A DNA stretch of 64,000 bases, from the NCBI RefSeq assembly GCF_037023145.1, contig NZ_CP146092.1:1178001-1242000 (forward strand), given 5' to 3'. The notes below the pieces were generated by a model. That model made no database searches, had not been told where the DNA came from, and worked only from the letters and a program-made list of their open reading frames with translations. Origin of the DNA: Ralstonia sp. RRA. Its GTDB lineage: Bacteria > Pseudomonadota > Gammaproteobacteria > Burkholderiales > Burkholderiaceae. Shown in pieces: positions 46,829 to 55,964 of this stretch. The translations under genes were made by a program, and so were the position numbers. How positions within the stretch are numbered: position 1 is the stretch's first letter; every line of letters starts with the position of its first letter.

Positions 46829-48235
46829 ATGAAAACCGATCGCTGGGCGTACGAAACGCTTGATATCTTTGTCTGGGAAGGTCGTTACGACATTGCCGAT
46901 CGTGTGGCGCGCTTCATGGCGCCGTTTGGTGCGGAGGTGATCCGCGCAGGCGGTATCGACTTCCAGCCGGCTGAGCCGCGCGCCAAGCCTAGCATCGCCA
47001 TCATCAGCGCGTCGGTGGTGGAAAGCGGCGGCTTTACCGTGCTGGATTGGCAAGCCGCGCAGGGCATGCCGGTGATCTGGGTGGCGGCGGATACGCAGCA
47101 CGATTCGAGCCGCTTCCCACCCGAATACACCTACGTACTTGGGCCGGATTTTGGCGCCACCGAGCTGCGCGCACAGATCAGCAAGGTCTTGCCGTCGATG
47201 TCGTCGGCGCAGGATCAGGCGCCCGACCAGAGCGATCTCGTGGCGGCATCGCCGGCCATGCACGGGCTGCTGGAGCAGGTCGACACTTTTGCCGACTGCG
47301 ACAGCAACGTCATGCTCTACGGTGAGACCGGCGCCGGCAAGGAGCGCATCGCCCGCCTGCTGCACGACAAGAACCGTATGTATGGCAAGGGCCCGTTCGT
47401 GGCGGTCAATTGCGGCGCCATTCCCGATGGACTGTTCGAATCGCAGTTCTTTGGCCACGCCAAGGGCGCATTCACGGGGGCCATGTATGCGCACCGTGGG
47501 TATTTCGAGCAGGCCAACGGCGGCACGCTGTTCCTCGATGAACTGGGCGACCTGCCGCTGTATCAGCAGGTGAAGCTGCTGCGTGTGCTGGAAGACAGCG
47601 AATGCACGCGGCTAGGCTCGACCGTGCCCGTCAAGCTGGATTTCCGCCTGGTGGCGGCCACCAACAAGAATCTGCGGGAGATGGTTGCCAGGGGCCAGTT
47701 CCGGGCAGACCTGTACTTCCGTCTGGCCGTGATCGAGTTGCGGATCCCCAGCCTGGAGCAGCGCGGCGCAGACGACAAGGTGGCTCTGTTGCTGTCTTTC
47801 CTGCGGCATTTGCTGGGCGAAAAGACCTACGAGAGCATGCCACCGGTGCCGGAGTGGGTGAGGGCATCGGTCGGCCGTGCGTACTTTGCCGGCAATGTGC
47901 GTGAGTTGCGCAACCTGGCTGAACGTCTCGGTATCACCCTGCGCCAGTTCGGTCGCTGGGACGAGGCTCGCATCCTGCCCTTGTTTGCCGGCCTCCAGCG
48001 CGATGCCTTCGAGCGCGAGACCAACGGCGGCAACGGTGGCAATGGCGGCAACAGCCATGACCGCGGCAGTGGCAGCGATGAGGAACGCCGCCGCATCCTG
48101 GCCGCGCTGGACGCCAACAACTGGCGCCGCCAGGACACCGCCGCCACCCTGGGCATCAGCCGCAAGGTGTTGTGGGAAAAGATGCGGAAATACCAGATCG
48201 CCGACGGCGAAGCCGAGTTGCGTGAGATGGAGTGA
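46829..48235 (+). CDS. Sigma-54-dependent activator at the end of the Tad locus
   Basis: In this 468-residue enhancer-binding protein, residues 1-130 form an unusual receiver-like domain without clear phospho-acceptor acids. The AAA+ domain (about 135-375) has Walker A GETGAGKE, the sigma-54-contact loop GAFTGA (213-218) and Walker B TLFLDE. A Gly/Asn/Ser linker leads to a Fis-type helix-turn-helix ([20 protein letters not shown], then [15 protein letters not shown]). It starts 15 bp after tadG. The only strong sigma-54 promoters I found in the window are those of the two lipoprotein genes, which are thus its best local targets. Confidence 0.93.
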   Translation: MKTDRWAYETLDIFVWEGRYDIADRVARFMAPFGAEVIRAGGIDFQPAEPRAKPSIAIISASVVESGGFTVLDWQAAQGMPVIWVAADTQHDSSRFPPEYTYVLGPDFGATELRAQISKVLPSMSSAQDQAPDQSDLVAASPAMHGLLEQVDTFADCDSNVMLYGETGAGKERIARLLHDKNRMYGKGPFVAVNCGAIPDGLFESQFFGHAKGAFTGAMYAHRGYFEQANGGTLFLDELGDLPLYQQVKLLRVLEDSECTRLGSTVPVKLDFRLVAATNKNLREMVARGQFRADLYFRLAVIELRIPSLEQRGADDKVALLLSFLRHLLGEKTYESMPPVPEWVRASVGRAYFAGNVRELRNLAERLGITLRQFGRWDEARILPLFAGLQRDAFERETNGGNGGNGGNSHDRGSGSDEERRRILAALDANNWRRQDTAATLGISRKVLWEKMRKYQIADGEAELREME

Positions 48236-48342
48236 CGCCATACAACACCCTCCCACCCGACGGGCCCCCCGGCGTGCCACTCGGGCGGCGGATCGCGTAT
48301 AGTTTTCGGCTGCAACACCTGCGCAGAATCCACAGGGTCGAG

Positions 48343-49143
48343 ATGACAACAACAAAACAGTCAGGGAAAGCGTCGCAACAGGCGTTTCAGAGGGGATTGG
48401 CCATCGCGGCCGCGGTGGCAGTCATGGCGGGCGGTACCGCCTGCACATCTGCCGTGGCGCAGAGCCCGGCTGTAGCACCCACCGCCATCGCACCGATTGC
48501 CGCAGCCGCGCCGGTGCCGGCACTGACCGCCACCGTTGGCCAGACCACCGCAACGGCTGCCACCAGCACGCCTGCAGCCAGCAACAGCATCGCCCGTGCC
48601 GAGAGCCCAGTCAGCAATGGGGCTGGCAACAGCACCGTGCTGGATCTGCAGCGTCGCATGCAGGCCCACGAATTGTCGGAGCTGCGCACGACCTACAACG
48701 GCGCCTACGGCGCCAGCCTGCTGTTTGCCCAGAGCGACCTGACGTATTACGTGACGCTGTTCCAGCAGAAGGACCTCTGGCGCGTCATCAAGACCACCAA
48801 CGAGGCGGCTGCAGAGCGCCTCTACAGCGATTTCGCCAAGCAAACGCGCACGATGGCCGATCTGGAGCTGCAGCGCATTCGCCTGGAAGCCCAGAAGGAG
48901 CGCTCCGAGCGCCAGATTGCAGCGCAGGAAGAAAAGCTGCGCGGCCTGAAGACTGACCTGGACATCCAGCGCCAACAGCAGGCCCAGGCGCAAGAGCGCC
49001 AGAAGGTTGCCCGCTCCGAAGCCGATACGCTGGATGTGGAGCGCCGCGCCGCCCGCGCCCGCGTGGACGAACTGCAGCGCCAGATCCGCGCGCTGGAAGC
49101 GCAGGTCAACGCGCCGTTCAACGCGTCGCAGCGCAATCGCTGA
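48343..49143 (+). CDS. DUF2968 family envelope protein
   Basis: The 266-residue protein from ATG 48343 has a signal sequence (GLAIAAAVAVMAGG) that could be a lipoprotein signal ending at TAC or a plain signal peptide. An Ala/Thr/Pro-rich linker (about 40-95) leads to the DUF2968 core (ELRTTYNGAYGASLLFAQSDLTYYVTLFQQKDLWRVIKT) and a long coiled coil (about 170-255). The function is unknown. A longer frame upstream overlaps the sigma-54 activator gene and is not used. A TATAGT (48298-48303) may be the -10. Confidence 0.88.
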   Translation: MTTTKQSGKASQQAFQRGLAIAAAVAVMAGGTACTSAVAQSPAVAPTAIAPIAAAAPVPALTATVGQTTATAATSTPAASNSIARAESPVSNGAGNSTVLDLQRRMQAHELSELRTTYNGAYGASLLFAQSDLTYYVTLFQQKDLWRVIKTTNEAAAERLYSDFAKQTRTMADLELQRIRLEAQKERSERQIAAQEEKLRGLKTDLDIQRQQQAQAQERQKVARSEADTLDVERRAARARVDELQRQIRALEAQVNAPFNASQRNR

Positions 49144-49165
49144 TCGCCACATCGCAGTACCCCAG

Positions 49166-49199
49166 ATCGGGCGGCCCACGGGTCGCCCGATGCACTTTT
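49166..49199 (+). terminator. Terminator after the DUF2968 gene
   Basis: ATCGGGCG / CGCCCGAT is a perfect 8-bp stem with a 10-nt loop, followed closely by TTTT. Confidence 0.8.
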
Positions 49200-49291
49200 A
49201 GGGGGCGGCATTCAAACACGGCAATGGCGTTTGATACTGCACCGGGCGGCGCGTACATTGGCAGACAACCCATTTTCGCAGTCGACCGCGC

Positions 49292-52200
49292 ATGCGTTCT
49301 GCCTCTGAGTTGCCCGCCAACGCCTCCTCCGCAGCGGCGGAGCCCATCCCGCAGCCCAAGGGCCTGCCGTGGCTGGGCAACCTGCTTCAACTACCCAGAG
49401 ACCGCGTAGCCCAGACGTTTCTAGAGATCAGTCGGCAGTTTCCCCAAGGTCTGTACCAGCTCGACTTTGTCGGCCGCTGCGTCCCATTCGTCTATTCCGC
49501 CGACTTGGTGGCCGAGCTGTGCGATGAAACCCGCTTTCGCAAGCTGATCGGCCCACCGCTGTCCTTCCTGCGGGCAGGCGCAGGCGACGGCCTCTTCACC
49601 GCGCATCAGAACGAGCCCAACTGGGGCAAGGCCCACCGGATCCTGTTACCGGCCTTCAGCCAGCGCGCCATGAAGGGCTACTTCGACGTGATGCTCGAAG
49701 TGGCCAACGCCCTGGCCGACAAATGGACGCGGCAAGGCCCCGACGCCGACATCTCCGTTGCCGACGACATGACGCGGCTTACGCTCGACACCATTTCGCT
49801 GGCCGGCTTCGGATACCGCTTTGATTCGTTCAAGACGCCCGCGCTGCATCCATTCCTGGAAGCCATGGCGGGCGTGCTGTCCGAGGCGATGGGCAAGCTC
49901 ACACGCTTGCCGTTCAAAGACCGGTTCATGCATGAGCACCATCGCCGCTTCGAGCGGGATGTGGCCGCCATGCACCAGCTGGTGGACGAGGTGATCCGCA
50001 AGCGCCGCCACGCGCAGGATGGCGGCACGGGGGCGAGCGATCTGCTGGGGTTGATGCTCAATGCGCGCGATCCGGTGACGGATCTGCCGCTGGACGACAC
50101 CAACATCCGCTTCCAGGTGATCACCTTCCTGATTGCCGGGCACGAGACCACCAGCGGGCTGCTGACGTTCGCGCTGTACATGCTGCTGCGCCACCCAGCT
50201 GTGCTTGCGCAGGGGTATGCCGAGGTCGATCGCGTACTCCCGGGCGACACCGTGCCGCAGTACGCGCACCTGGCGCAGCTCGACGTGATCGAGCGCGTGC
50301 TGAAGGAAACGCTGCGCCTGTGGCCCACGGCCCCCAGCTTTGGCGTAGCGCCGTACGAAGATACGCGCATCGGTGGCCGCTACGCCATCCGCAAGGATCA
50401 GCGCGTGGTGACGCTACTGATGGCCTTGCACCGCGACCCCGCGGTGTGGGATCGCCCTGAAGTGTTCGACATCGACCGCTTCCTGCCCGAGAACGAAGCC
50501 CGCATCCACCCACACGCCTACAAGCCCTTCGGCAACGGCGAGCGCGCGTGTATCGGCCGTCAGTTCGCGCTGACCGAAGCCAAGCTGGCGTTGGCCGTGA
50601 TTCTGCAGCGTTTTGCGCTGTCAGATCCGCACGACTATGCGTTCCACATCAAGGAGACGCTGACGCTCAAACCGGACGGTTTCCGCCTGCGTGCGCGGCT
50701 GCGCAATGCGCGCGAGCGGCTGCTGGTTTCGGTGCCGTCGCAAGCCAATGCGGCGGCGGATGCCGATACACAAACCACGCTGGCCGGCGGCGGGGAACCG
50801 ATGCACGTGCTGTATGGCGGCAGCCTCGGTACCTGCCAGGACATTGCCGAACAGATTGCCGCCACCGCATCGCGTGCAGGCTTTGATGCCAAGGTGGCGG
50901 CGCTGGATGCCATTGCCGATGCGTTGCCGCAGCAGGGCACGCTCGTCGTCGTGGCGGCGACTTACAACGGCCGTGCGCCGGACAGCGCTCGCACGCTGGA
51001 AGGGCGCCTCGATTCTGCCGATGCGCTGGTCCGGCAGGCACCTGGCTTGCGCTATGCCGTGCTGGGTTGCGGTAACTCGCAGTGGCCGGCGTTCCAGGCG
51101 TTTCCAAAGCGGGTGGACGCCATGCTGGCCGCCGCGGGTGCGCAGGCCATCGTGCCGCGCGGTGAGGCCGACGGCAATGGCGGTTTCGATACGGCCGTCG
51201 ATGCCTGGACGCGCAGTCTGTGGGCGGCCCTCGGCGCGCGGCAGGTGCAGGCCGACGTTGCCGCTGTCAGCGTGCAATACCTGGCGCCGGATGCCGTGCG
51301 TGCCACCGTGTTGCCGGCTGCCGCACGCAGCATGACGGTGCTCGCCAATGAGGAACTCGTCCGCGATCCCACTGGCCTGTGGGATTTCACCCGTGAGGCG
51401 CCGCGTGGCCCGACGCGTCATCTGACCGTGCGGCTGCCCGAAGGCGTGACCTATGCCACCGGCGATCACCTCGCCGTCTATCCACGCAATGCTGATGATC
51501 GTGTTGAGGCGGCCATCGCCCGGCTCGGCCTGGAAGGCGAGGCGCTTGTCACGCTGACGGCGCAGCACGCCCATGTGCGGCACTTGCCGCTCAACCAGCC
51601 AGTGACCGTGCGCCAACTGCTGCGCGACTTTGTCGAGCTGCAGGACACGGCCACCGCGCGTGACATCACCGCATTGCATGCGACAACGCGCTGCCCGTTC
51701 ACGCGCAGCCAGCTTGCCGTGTGGATCGACGGGGAGGCGGCAGCGCAGCGTTTCGATCAGGACATCCAGGCTGCGCACCTGAGCGTGCTCGACCTGCTGA
51801 TCCGCTTTCCGGCCATCGATCTGACGCTGGAGGGCTTTCTCGCGCGTCTTGGGGCGATGCGGCCGCGCTTCTATTCGATCGCCTCTTCGGCGCGCGTCTC
51901 GCCGGATGTAGCAGCGCTGACGGTGGGCACGGTGTCGGGGCCGGCATGGTCGGGCGTCGGCACGTATCGCGGTACGGCGTCGAACTACCTGATGCAGTTG
52001 CAGGCCGGCGCGGAGATCGCTGCCACCGTGCGGACCCCCAATCCGCTGTTCGCGCCCGATGTGGATGCCTGCAAGCCGATGGTGCTGATCTGCGCCGGCA
52101 CGGGCATCGCGCCGTTCCGGGGTTTTCTGGAGGAGCGAGCTGCACAGCAGGCGGCAGGCGAGGCCGTTGCGACATCGCTGCTGTGTTTTGGCTGCCGGCA

Positions 52201-52531
52201 TCCCGAGCACGATTTCCTCTACCGCGATGCCCTACGCGCCTGGGAAGACGCTGGCGTGGTGCAGGTCTTGCCTGCGTACTCATGCGTAGACAGCCACCCG
52301 CATCGCTTCGTACAGCACGCGCTGTGGGATGCACGCGAGGCCGTCTGGGCTGCATTCGACGCCGGCGCCACGCTGTACGTTTGCGGTGACGGCCGCGCCA
52401 TGGCGCCAGCCGTGCGCGACACGCTCATCCGCCTGCACCAGGCACGCTACGGCAGTGATCTGGCCACCGCATCGGACTGGCTGACCGAGCAGATGCAGTC
52501 CGGACGTTACCGGCAGGACGTCTTCAACTGA
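49292..52531 (+). CDS. Self-sufficient cytochrome P450-reductase fusion (CYP102/P450 BM3 type)
   Basis: This 1079-residue fusion has a P450 domain (1-480) with I-helix AGHETT (282-287), E-x-x-R at E339-R342 and heme motif FGNGERACIG (axial C420). An FMN flavodoxin domain follows (about 505-650; LYGGSLGTCQDIAEQIA), then an FAD/NADPH reductase domain (about 690-1079; RFYSIASSA, ICAGTGIAPFRGF, LYVCGDGRAMAP). Electrons pass from NADPH through FAD and FMN to heme in one chain. Known CYP102 enzymes hydroxylate fatty acids near the end of the chain. The gene stands alone, without the linked TetR repressor found in Bacillus. Confidence 0.97.
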   Translation: MRSASELPANASSAAAEPIPQPKGLPWLGNLLQLPRDRVAQTFLEISRQFPQGLYQLDFVGRCVPFVYSADLVAELCDETRFRKLIGPPLSFLRAGAGDGLFTAHQNEPNWGKAHRILLPAFSQRAMKGYFDVMLEVANALADKWTRQGPDADISVADDMTRLTLDTISLAGFGYRFDSFKTPALHPFLEAMAGVLSEAMGKLTRLPFKDRFMHEHHRRFERDVAAMHQLVDEVIRKRRHAQDGGTGASDLLGLMLNARDPVTDLPLDDTNIRFQVITFLIAGHETTSGLLTFALYMLLRHPAVLAQGYAEVDRVLPGDTVPQYAHLAQLDVIERVLKETLRLWPTAPSFGVAPYEDTRIGGRYAIRKDQRVVTLLMALHRDPAVWDRPEVFDIDRFLPENEARIHPHAYKPFGNGERACIGRQFALTEAKLALAVILQRFALSDPHDYAFHIKETLTLKPDGFRLRARLRNARERLLVSVPSQANAAADADTQTTLAGGGEPMHVLYGGSLGTCQDIAEQIAATASRAGFDAKVAALDAIADALPQQGTLVVVAATYNGRAPDSARTLEGRLDSADALVRQAPGLRYAVLGCGNSQWPAFQAFPKRVDAMLAAAGAQAIVPRGEADGNGGFDTAVDAWTRSLWAALGARQVQADVAAVSVQYLAPDAVRATVLPAAARSMTVLANEELVRDPTGLWDFTREAPRGPTRHLTVRLPEGVTYATGDHLAVYPRNADDRVEAAIARLGLEGEALVTLTAQHAHVRHLPLNQPVTVRQLLRDFVELQDTATARDITALHATTRCPFTRSQLAVWIDGEAAAQRFDQDIQAAHLSVLDLLIRFPAIDLTLEGFLARLGAMRPRFYSIASSARVSPDVAALTVGTVSGPAWSGVGTYRGTASNYLMQLQAGAEIAATVRTPNPLFAPDVDACKPMVLICAGTGIAPFRGFLEERAAQQAAGEAVATSLLCFGCRHPEHDFLYRDALRAWEDAGVVQVLPAYSCVDSHPHRFVQHALWDAREAVWAAFDAGATLYVCGDGRAMAPAVRDTLIRLHQARYGSDLATASDWLTEQMQSGRYRQDVFN

Positions 52532-52693
52532 GTTGCCGAGGCCGTTCCCAGAAGGCTGCGCTGCCGCACCGCCTTCCCCGCCCGGGCAGAGGCGGGCGCG
52601 CCGCATGTTACGATTTGCGTTTGAAGCACCGCATTTTTTGAGCTTGGCGACGCACAGTCTGACGCGTCCGGCGCGGGGCTTCTGCGAGGAGAA

Positions 52694-52990
52694 ATGACAA
52701 TGCGACGCCGAATCAAAGCGTCCTGGATGGCGATCCTGGTAATCACCCTGTTGGGTCTTGGGTACTTGTGGATGTACCGATTCGAGCCGCTGCTCTCCGG
52801 CGAGGCCGGAAGCGATGTGTTCGTGTGGGACCGCTGGACCCACCGCGTCTGTGCGCTGACTGACAGCGGCGCAGCCACCGAATGGCGCTGCGACAACGCC
52901 ATGGAAACCGACAGCGGCGGCAACACCAACAACTCCGACGTTTCCACCCGCCTGCGCATGCGTGACGCTGTGCAGCGCATCAAGCTGTAA
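52694..52990 (+). CDS. Small single-span membrane protein of unknown function
   Basis: This 98-residue protein starts at ATG 52694 with GAGGAGA upstream. A basic N-terminus and one hydrophobic helix (about 12-27, MAILVITLLGLGYLWM) are followed by a periplasmic part with two cysteines (C53 and C66) and an Asn/Gly/Ser stretch. I do not recognise the family. It ends just before a terminator shared with the convergent Gfo/Idh gene. Confidence 0.75.
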   Translation: MTMRRRIKASWMAILVITLLGLGYLWMYRFEPLLSGEAGSDVFVWDRWTHRVCALTDSGAATEWRCDNAMETDSGGNTNNSDVSTRLRMRDAVQRIKL

Positions 52991-52996
52991 TACCCT

Positions 52997-53025
52997 GCGC
53001 CCGCAGTTCGTTGCGGGCGCTGTTC
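52997..53025. terminator. Hairpin between the convergent membrane-protein and Gfo/Idh genes
   Basis: GCGCCCGCA / TGCGGGCGC is a 9-bp perfect stem with loop GTTCGT. The T tract is interrupted (TGTTCCTT), so efficiency on the plus strand is uncertain. Confidence 0.6.
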
Positions 53026-53033
53026 CTTCCGCT

Positions 53034-54188
53034 TCAACCCACGCTTGGCTCCGCCGCATCCACCAGTTCCGGTGCCGACACGGCCGGTAGCTTGCGCACC
53101 TGTGCAGCCTCCATGCGGCCGTGGCGATGAAACGGCCCCAGGCTTTGCGGTTGCCCTGATTCCAACGCACGCTCGATGGCGGCCAGGATGCGCACGTCGG
53201 CCAGGCCTTCCTCACCATTCGGTTCCGGCTCCAGGTCGTTCAGGATGCAGTCGGAGAAGTACTGCAGCTCGCCGCCAAACTGGTTGGTGGCCTCGAATGC
53301 GCGTTCCTGCGTGTGGCCGTTCAGCGTGAGGCGGTGCCGCAAGCCTGATCCAAACGTAAAACCCGGTGAGACCTCCAGGTCGCCCTTGGTGCCGAGAATG
53401 CGGTATTGGTCCACCCACGTTGCGCTGTAGCTGACGGTGAATTGCGCGACGCGGTGGTCGGCAAAGCGCAGCGTCACGGCCACCGTGTCGTCAAAGTTGA
53501 AGGTCAGGTCCGGATCACGCACGCCAACGGCGGCCACTTCCACCGGCTCTTCACCAAACAGATTGCGGACAGCGTTAATCGGGTACACCCCCATGTCGGA
53601 TACCGGCCCCGCCCAGTAACCGTGGCTGGCGCGGTGATTGGACGGCGCAACCGACTGGCTGAACACCGCCGAGAACGCTCGGATGCGCCCCAGCTTGCCT
53701 GCACGCACCAGTTCAATGGCGGCCAGCGTGGCCGGCTCGAAATGCAGCCGGTACGCGATCATTAGCTTGGCGTTGCCGAGGCGGGCCGCTTCGATCATGG
53801 CTTCGCAGTCGGCCTCACTGGTGGCCATGGGTTTTTCCAGAAGAACATGGATGCCGCGTTGCAGCGCGGGCAGCGCGTACTGCCGGTGCATGTCGTTGGG
53901 CAGAGCCAGGTAGATGGCGTCGATCTCTCCGCCGGTCAGCAGGTGCTCATAGTCGGCATAGTCGCAGACGTGCTCGATGCCGTAGCGCCTGGCCAATGCG
54001 TTGGCCTTGGTGGCGTCGCCCGTTACCAGTGCGGTGACAACGGAGTTGCCGCTATGCGCCACGCCCGGGAGGAAGGCGGCCTGGGAGATCCAACCGGCCC
54101 CCACCACGGCATAGCGCACTGGCCGTTGCATGGTGCGGGCGGGTGTGGCCTGCAGAGCAGGTTCTGCCTCGTGAAAAGCGGTAGTCAT
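53034..54188 (-). CDS. Gfo/Idh/MocA family NAD(P)-dependent oxidoreductase
   Basis: The protein has 384 residues from ATG 54188, preceded by a perfect AAAGGAG. A Rossmann domain (about 25-145; VVGAGWISQAAFLPG, then the catalytic-Lys motif EKPMA) is followed by the Gfo/Idh C-terminal alpha/beta domain. The segment GYWAGPVSDMGVYPINAVRNLFGEEP is close to glucose-fructose oxidoreductase relatives. The substrate is unknown, probably a sugar or cyclitol. It lies 137 bp downstream of the ABM gene on the same strand and is probably the last gene of the P450-ABM unit. Confidence 0.9.
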   Translation of the reverse strand: MTTAFHEAEPALQATPARTMQRPVRYAVVGAGWISQAAFLPGVAHSGNSVVTALVTGDATKANALARRYGIEHVCDYADYEHLLTGGEIDAIYLALPNDMHRQYALPALQRGIHVLLEKPMATSEADCEAMIEAARLGNAKLMIAYRLHFEPATLAAIELVRAGKLGRIRAFSAVFSQSVAPSNHRASHGYWAGPVSDMGVYPINAVRNLFGEEPVEVAAVGVRDPDLTFNFDDTVAVTLRFADHRVAQFTVSYSATWVDQYRILGTKGDLEVSPGFTFGSGLRHRLTLNGHTQERAFEATNQFGGELQYFSDCILNDLEPEPNGEEGLADVRILAAIERALESGQPQSLGPFHRHGRMEAAQVRKLPAVSAPELVDAAEPSVG

Positions 54189-54325
54189 GACAACTCCTTT
54201 GCAATCGTTGCGCACGGATGTGACGCGGGATGGTGCGATGCGTCATTCCGTGCCGGCTCCGCAACCAAGTAGCAAAGGAGATGCCCACGGACGCCCGAGG
54301 GCGCCACACAGGGCTGGGCGGCAGG

Positions 54326-54670
54326 TCAGGCGTGTTCGGTGCGGCTGTCGGCAGGAGCCTGTTCGCGCTCGTTCAGGCCGTAGTCGCGCACGACGTGGGC
54401 GATGCGCAGGCGGTAGTCGGCAAACGCGCTTTCGCGGCCGACATGCTGCGCGCTGCGGTGCTGCTCCAGGTTTCGCCAGGCCTTGATGGCCTCTTCATCG
54501 CGAAAGAACGACAGCGAGAGCAACTTGTCGGGGTTGGTGAGGCTCTGAAAGCGTTCGACTGAGATGAAGCCGTCGATCTGCTCAAGCAACGGTTTCAGGC
54601 GCGCGGCGATGTTGAGGTAGGTATCGCGCTGGCCCGGGGCGGGTACGACTTCAAAGATGACGGCGATCAT
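54326..54670 (-). CDS. Antibiotic-biosynthesis-monooxygenase (ABM) family protein
   Basis: The protein has 114 residues from ATG 54670 (AGGAG upstream). The ABM ferredoxin-like fold is visible in MIAVIFEVVPAPGQRDTYL, IDGFISVERF and LLSLSFFRDEEAIKAW. Family members oxidise aromatic or quinone substrates without cofactor or degrade heme, and many are uncharacterised. It sits 49 bp after the P450 gene and is probably co-transcribed, so a joint oxidative pathway is inferred. Confidence 0.85.
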   Translation of the reverse strand: MIAVIFEVVPAPGQRDTYLNIAARLKPLLEQIDGFISVERFQSLTNPDKLLSLSFFRDEEAIKAWRNLEQHRSAQHVGRESAFADYRLRIAHVVRDYGLNEREQAPADSRTEHA

Positions 54671-54719
54671 GGTGGGGCTCCTGTGGAGAGTCGAATCGTT
54701 GCGTTGTCGAAACGTCAGA

Positions 54720-55856
54720 TCAGGCTTGGAAGACGGGGATGCGTGCGTTGGGCGATGGCCGGTACGTGATCTCGCCCAGGTTGGCGAGCCATCGCGCAAT
54801 GCCGGGCAGGCGCAACAGATGCTGCACGGTTTCGCGCGCAATCACCACCGCCAGGGTTTCGGCCGGGCAACGGTGTGCGCCGCCGCCGAAGGTCCAAAGG
54901 CGCGGCTGGGCACGATCCATGTCAAAGCGCAATGGATTGGGGTTGGCTGCGGCATCCACGTTGGCGGCGGCCAGCAGTACGAGGATGCGATCACCTGCGC
55001 GCATCGGTTGTCCAAGCAATTCGGTGTCCTGTGCGACAAAGCGGCGGGTGTTCTGCACCGGCGCGTCCAGGCGCAGGACTTCTCGCACGAAGGGTTCAAT
55101 CGCCTCCGGTGCGGCATGCAGGCGTTCGACCAACTCCGGATGCCGGGCCAGCGTGACGATGCTGTTGCCGAGCAGCCCGGCGCACGCATCATAGGTTTGC
55201 GCGAGCAGGGCGGCAAGGTTGCTGATGTCGGCATCGTTTTCGCTGGTGGCGAACGGCGAGTCGGCAAAGCGCTGCTGCAGGCGGCCAACGGCAGCGTCTG
55301 CACGTTCGACGGTCGAGGCGTTGGCGTTGGGGCCGAGCGCTGCAAGATAGGCGGTGATGTCGCTCTGGCAGGCGTGTGTGTCGGCTTGATCGGCCAGCAG
55401 CGTTTGCGCGATGGCGGCCAGCGGCACGCGGAAATGAGCGTCGGTGCTCAGCGCGGCGTCCAGGGCGGTTGCGTCGGGCAGGGCGGCATGCGCTTGTTGA
55501 TGCGCGCGGTGGGCCAGCGCGGCCACATCCAATCGGCCCAGCGCAGCCATCACCGTGGCTTTGCGTGCAGCGTGGTCCGGCCCGTCGATTTGCCGGACGA
55601 GGCGGCCGAAGAACGTGCCTGTTGGCGAGGCGGCTACCGCTTTGGGGACGGGCTCCTCTGCGGGGCGGACACGGCAGGCGGTGCAGCCCAGTACGGCGTC
55701 CACCGCATCGGCGCTGGCGGCTATCCACCAGCCGAGCGCGGCATCGAAGAAGAACGGCCGCGTGGCGGCAAGCTCGGCGTAATACGGCGCGGGGTCGGCA
55801 TGCACGATGCCCTGCAGTGGATCGGCGGGTGGGGCGAGGGTGAGGGTGGTGTCCAT
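54720..55856 (-). CDS. Atypical cytochrome P450 lacking the I-helix threonine
   Basis: This 378-residue stand-alone P450 starts at ATG 55856. E-x-x-R is intact (E259-V-L-R262) and the heme motif is FGGGAHRCP, with axial C330 followed by Pro instead of the usual Leu/Ile/Val-Gly type context. The I-helix, normally A-G-x-D/E-T-T, reads Q-T-Y-D-A-C (220-225). The acid is kept but the oxygen-activating Thr is Ala. No ferredoxin or reductase gene is beside it. Such changes occur in P450s with peroxygenase-like or reductive chemistry. The gene is divergent from an ArsR-type regulator and heads the P450-ABM-Gfo/Idh unit. Confidence 0.88.
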   Translation of the reverse strand: MDTTLTLAPPADPLQGIVHADPAPYYAELAATRPFFFDAALGWWIAASADAVDAVLGCTACRVRPAEEPVPKAVAASPTGTFFGRLVRQIDGPDHAARKATVMAALGRLDVAALAHRAHQQAHAALPDATALDAALSTDAHFRVPLAAIAQTLLADQADTHACQSDITAYLAALGPNANASTVERADAAVGRLQQRFADSPFATSENDADISNLAALLAQTYDACAGLLGNSIVTLARHPELVERLHAAPEAIEPFVREVLRLDAPVQNTRRFVAQDTELLGQPMRAGDRILVLLAAANVDAAANPNPLRFDMDRAQPRLWTFGGGAHRCPAETLAVVIARETVQHLLRLPGIARWLANLGEITYRPSPNARIPVFQA

Positions 55857-55938
55857 GGCAGCGGTCGGCCTGATAGAGGGGGCGGGGGCGGGAGTAAGAT
55901 GGCCCCTATTGTCTGGATTGGCCCCGCGCCTGTCACGC

Positions 55939-55952
55939 ACCAACAGTTTGGT
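55939..55952. promoter_or_regulatory. Inverted repeat at the ArsR/P450 divergent promoter, candidate operator
   Basis: ACCAA-CAGT-TTGGT lies 12 bp before the ArsR-type ATG in the 108-bp divergent gap. A direct repeat GGCCCC with about two-turn spacing (near 55901 and 55920) is also present. Either could be the regulator's site. Confidence 0.35.
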
Positions 55953-55964
55953 CTGCATCGAACC

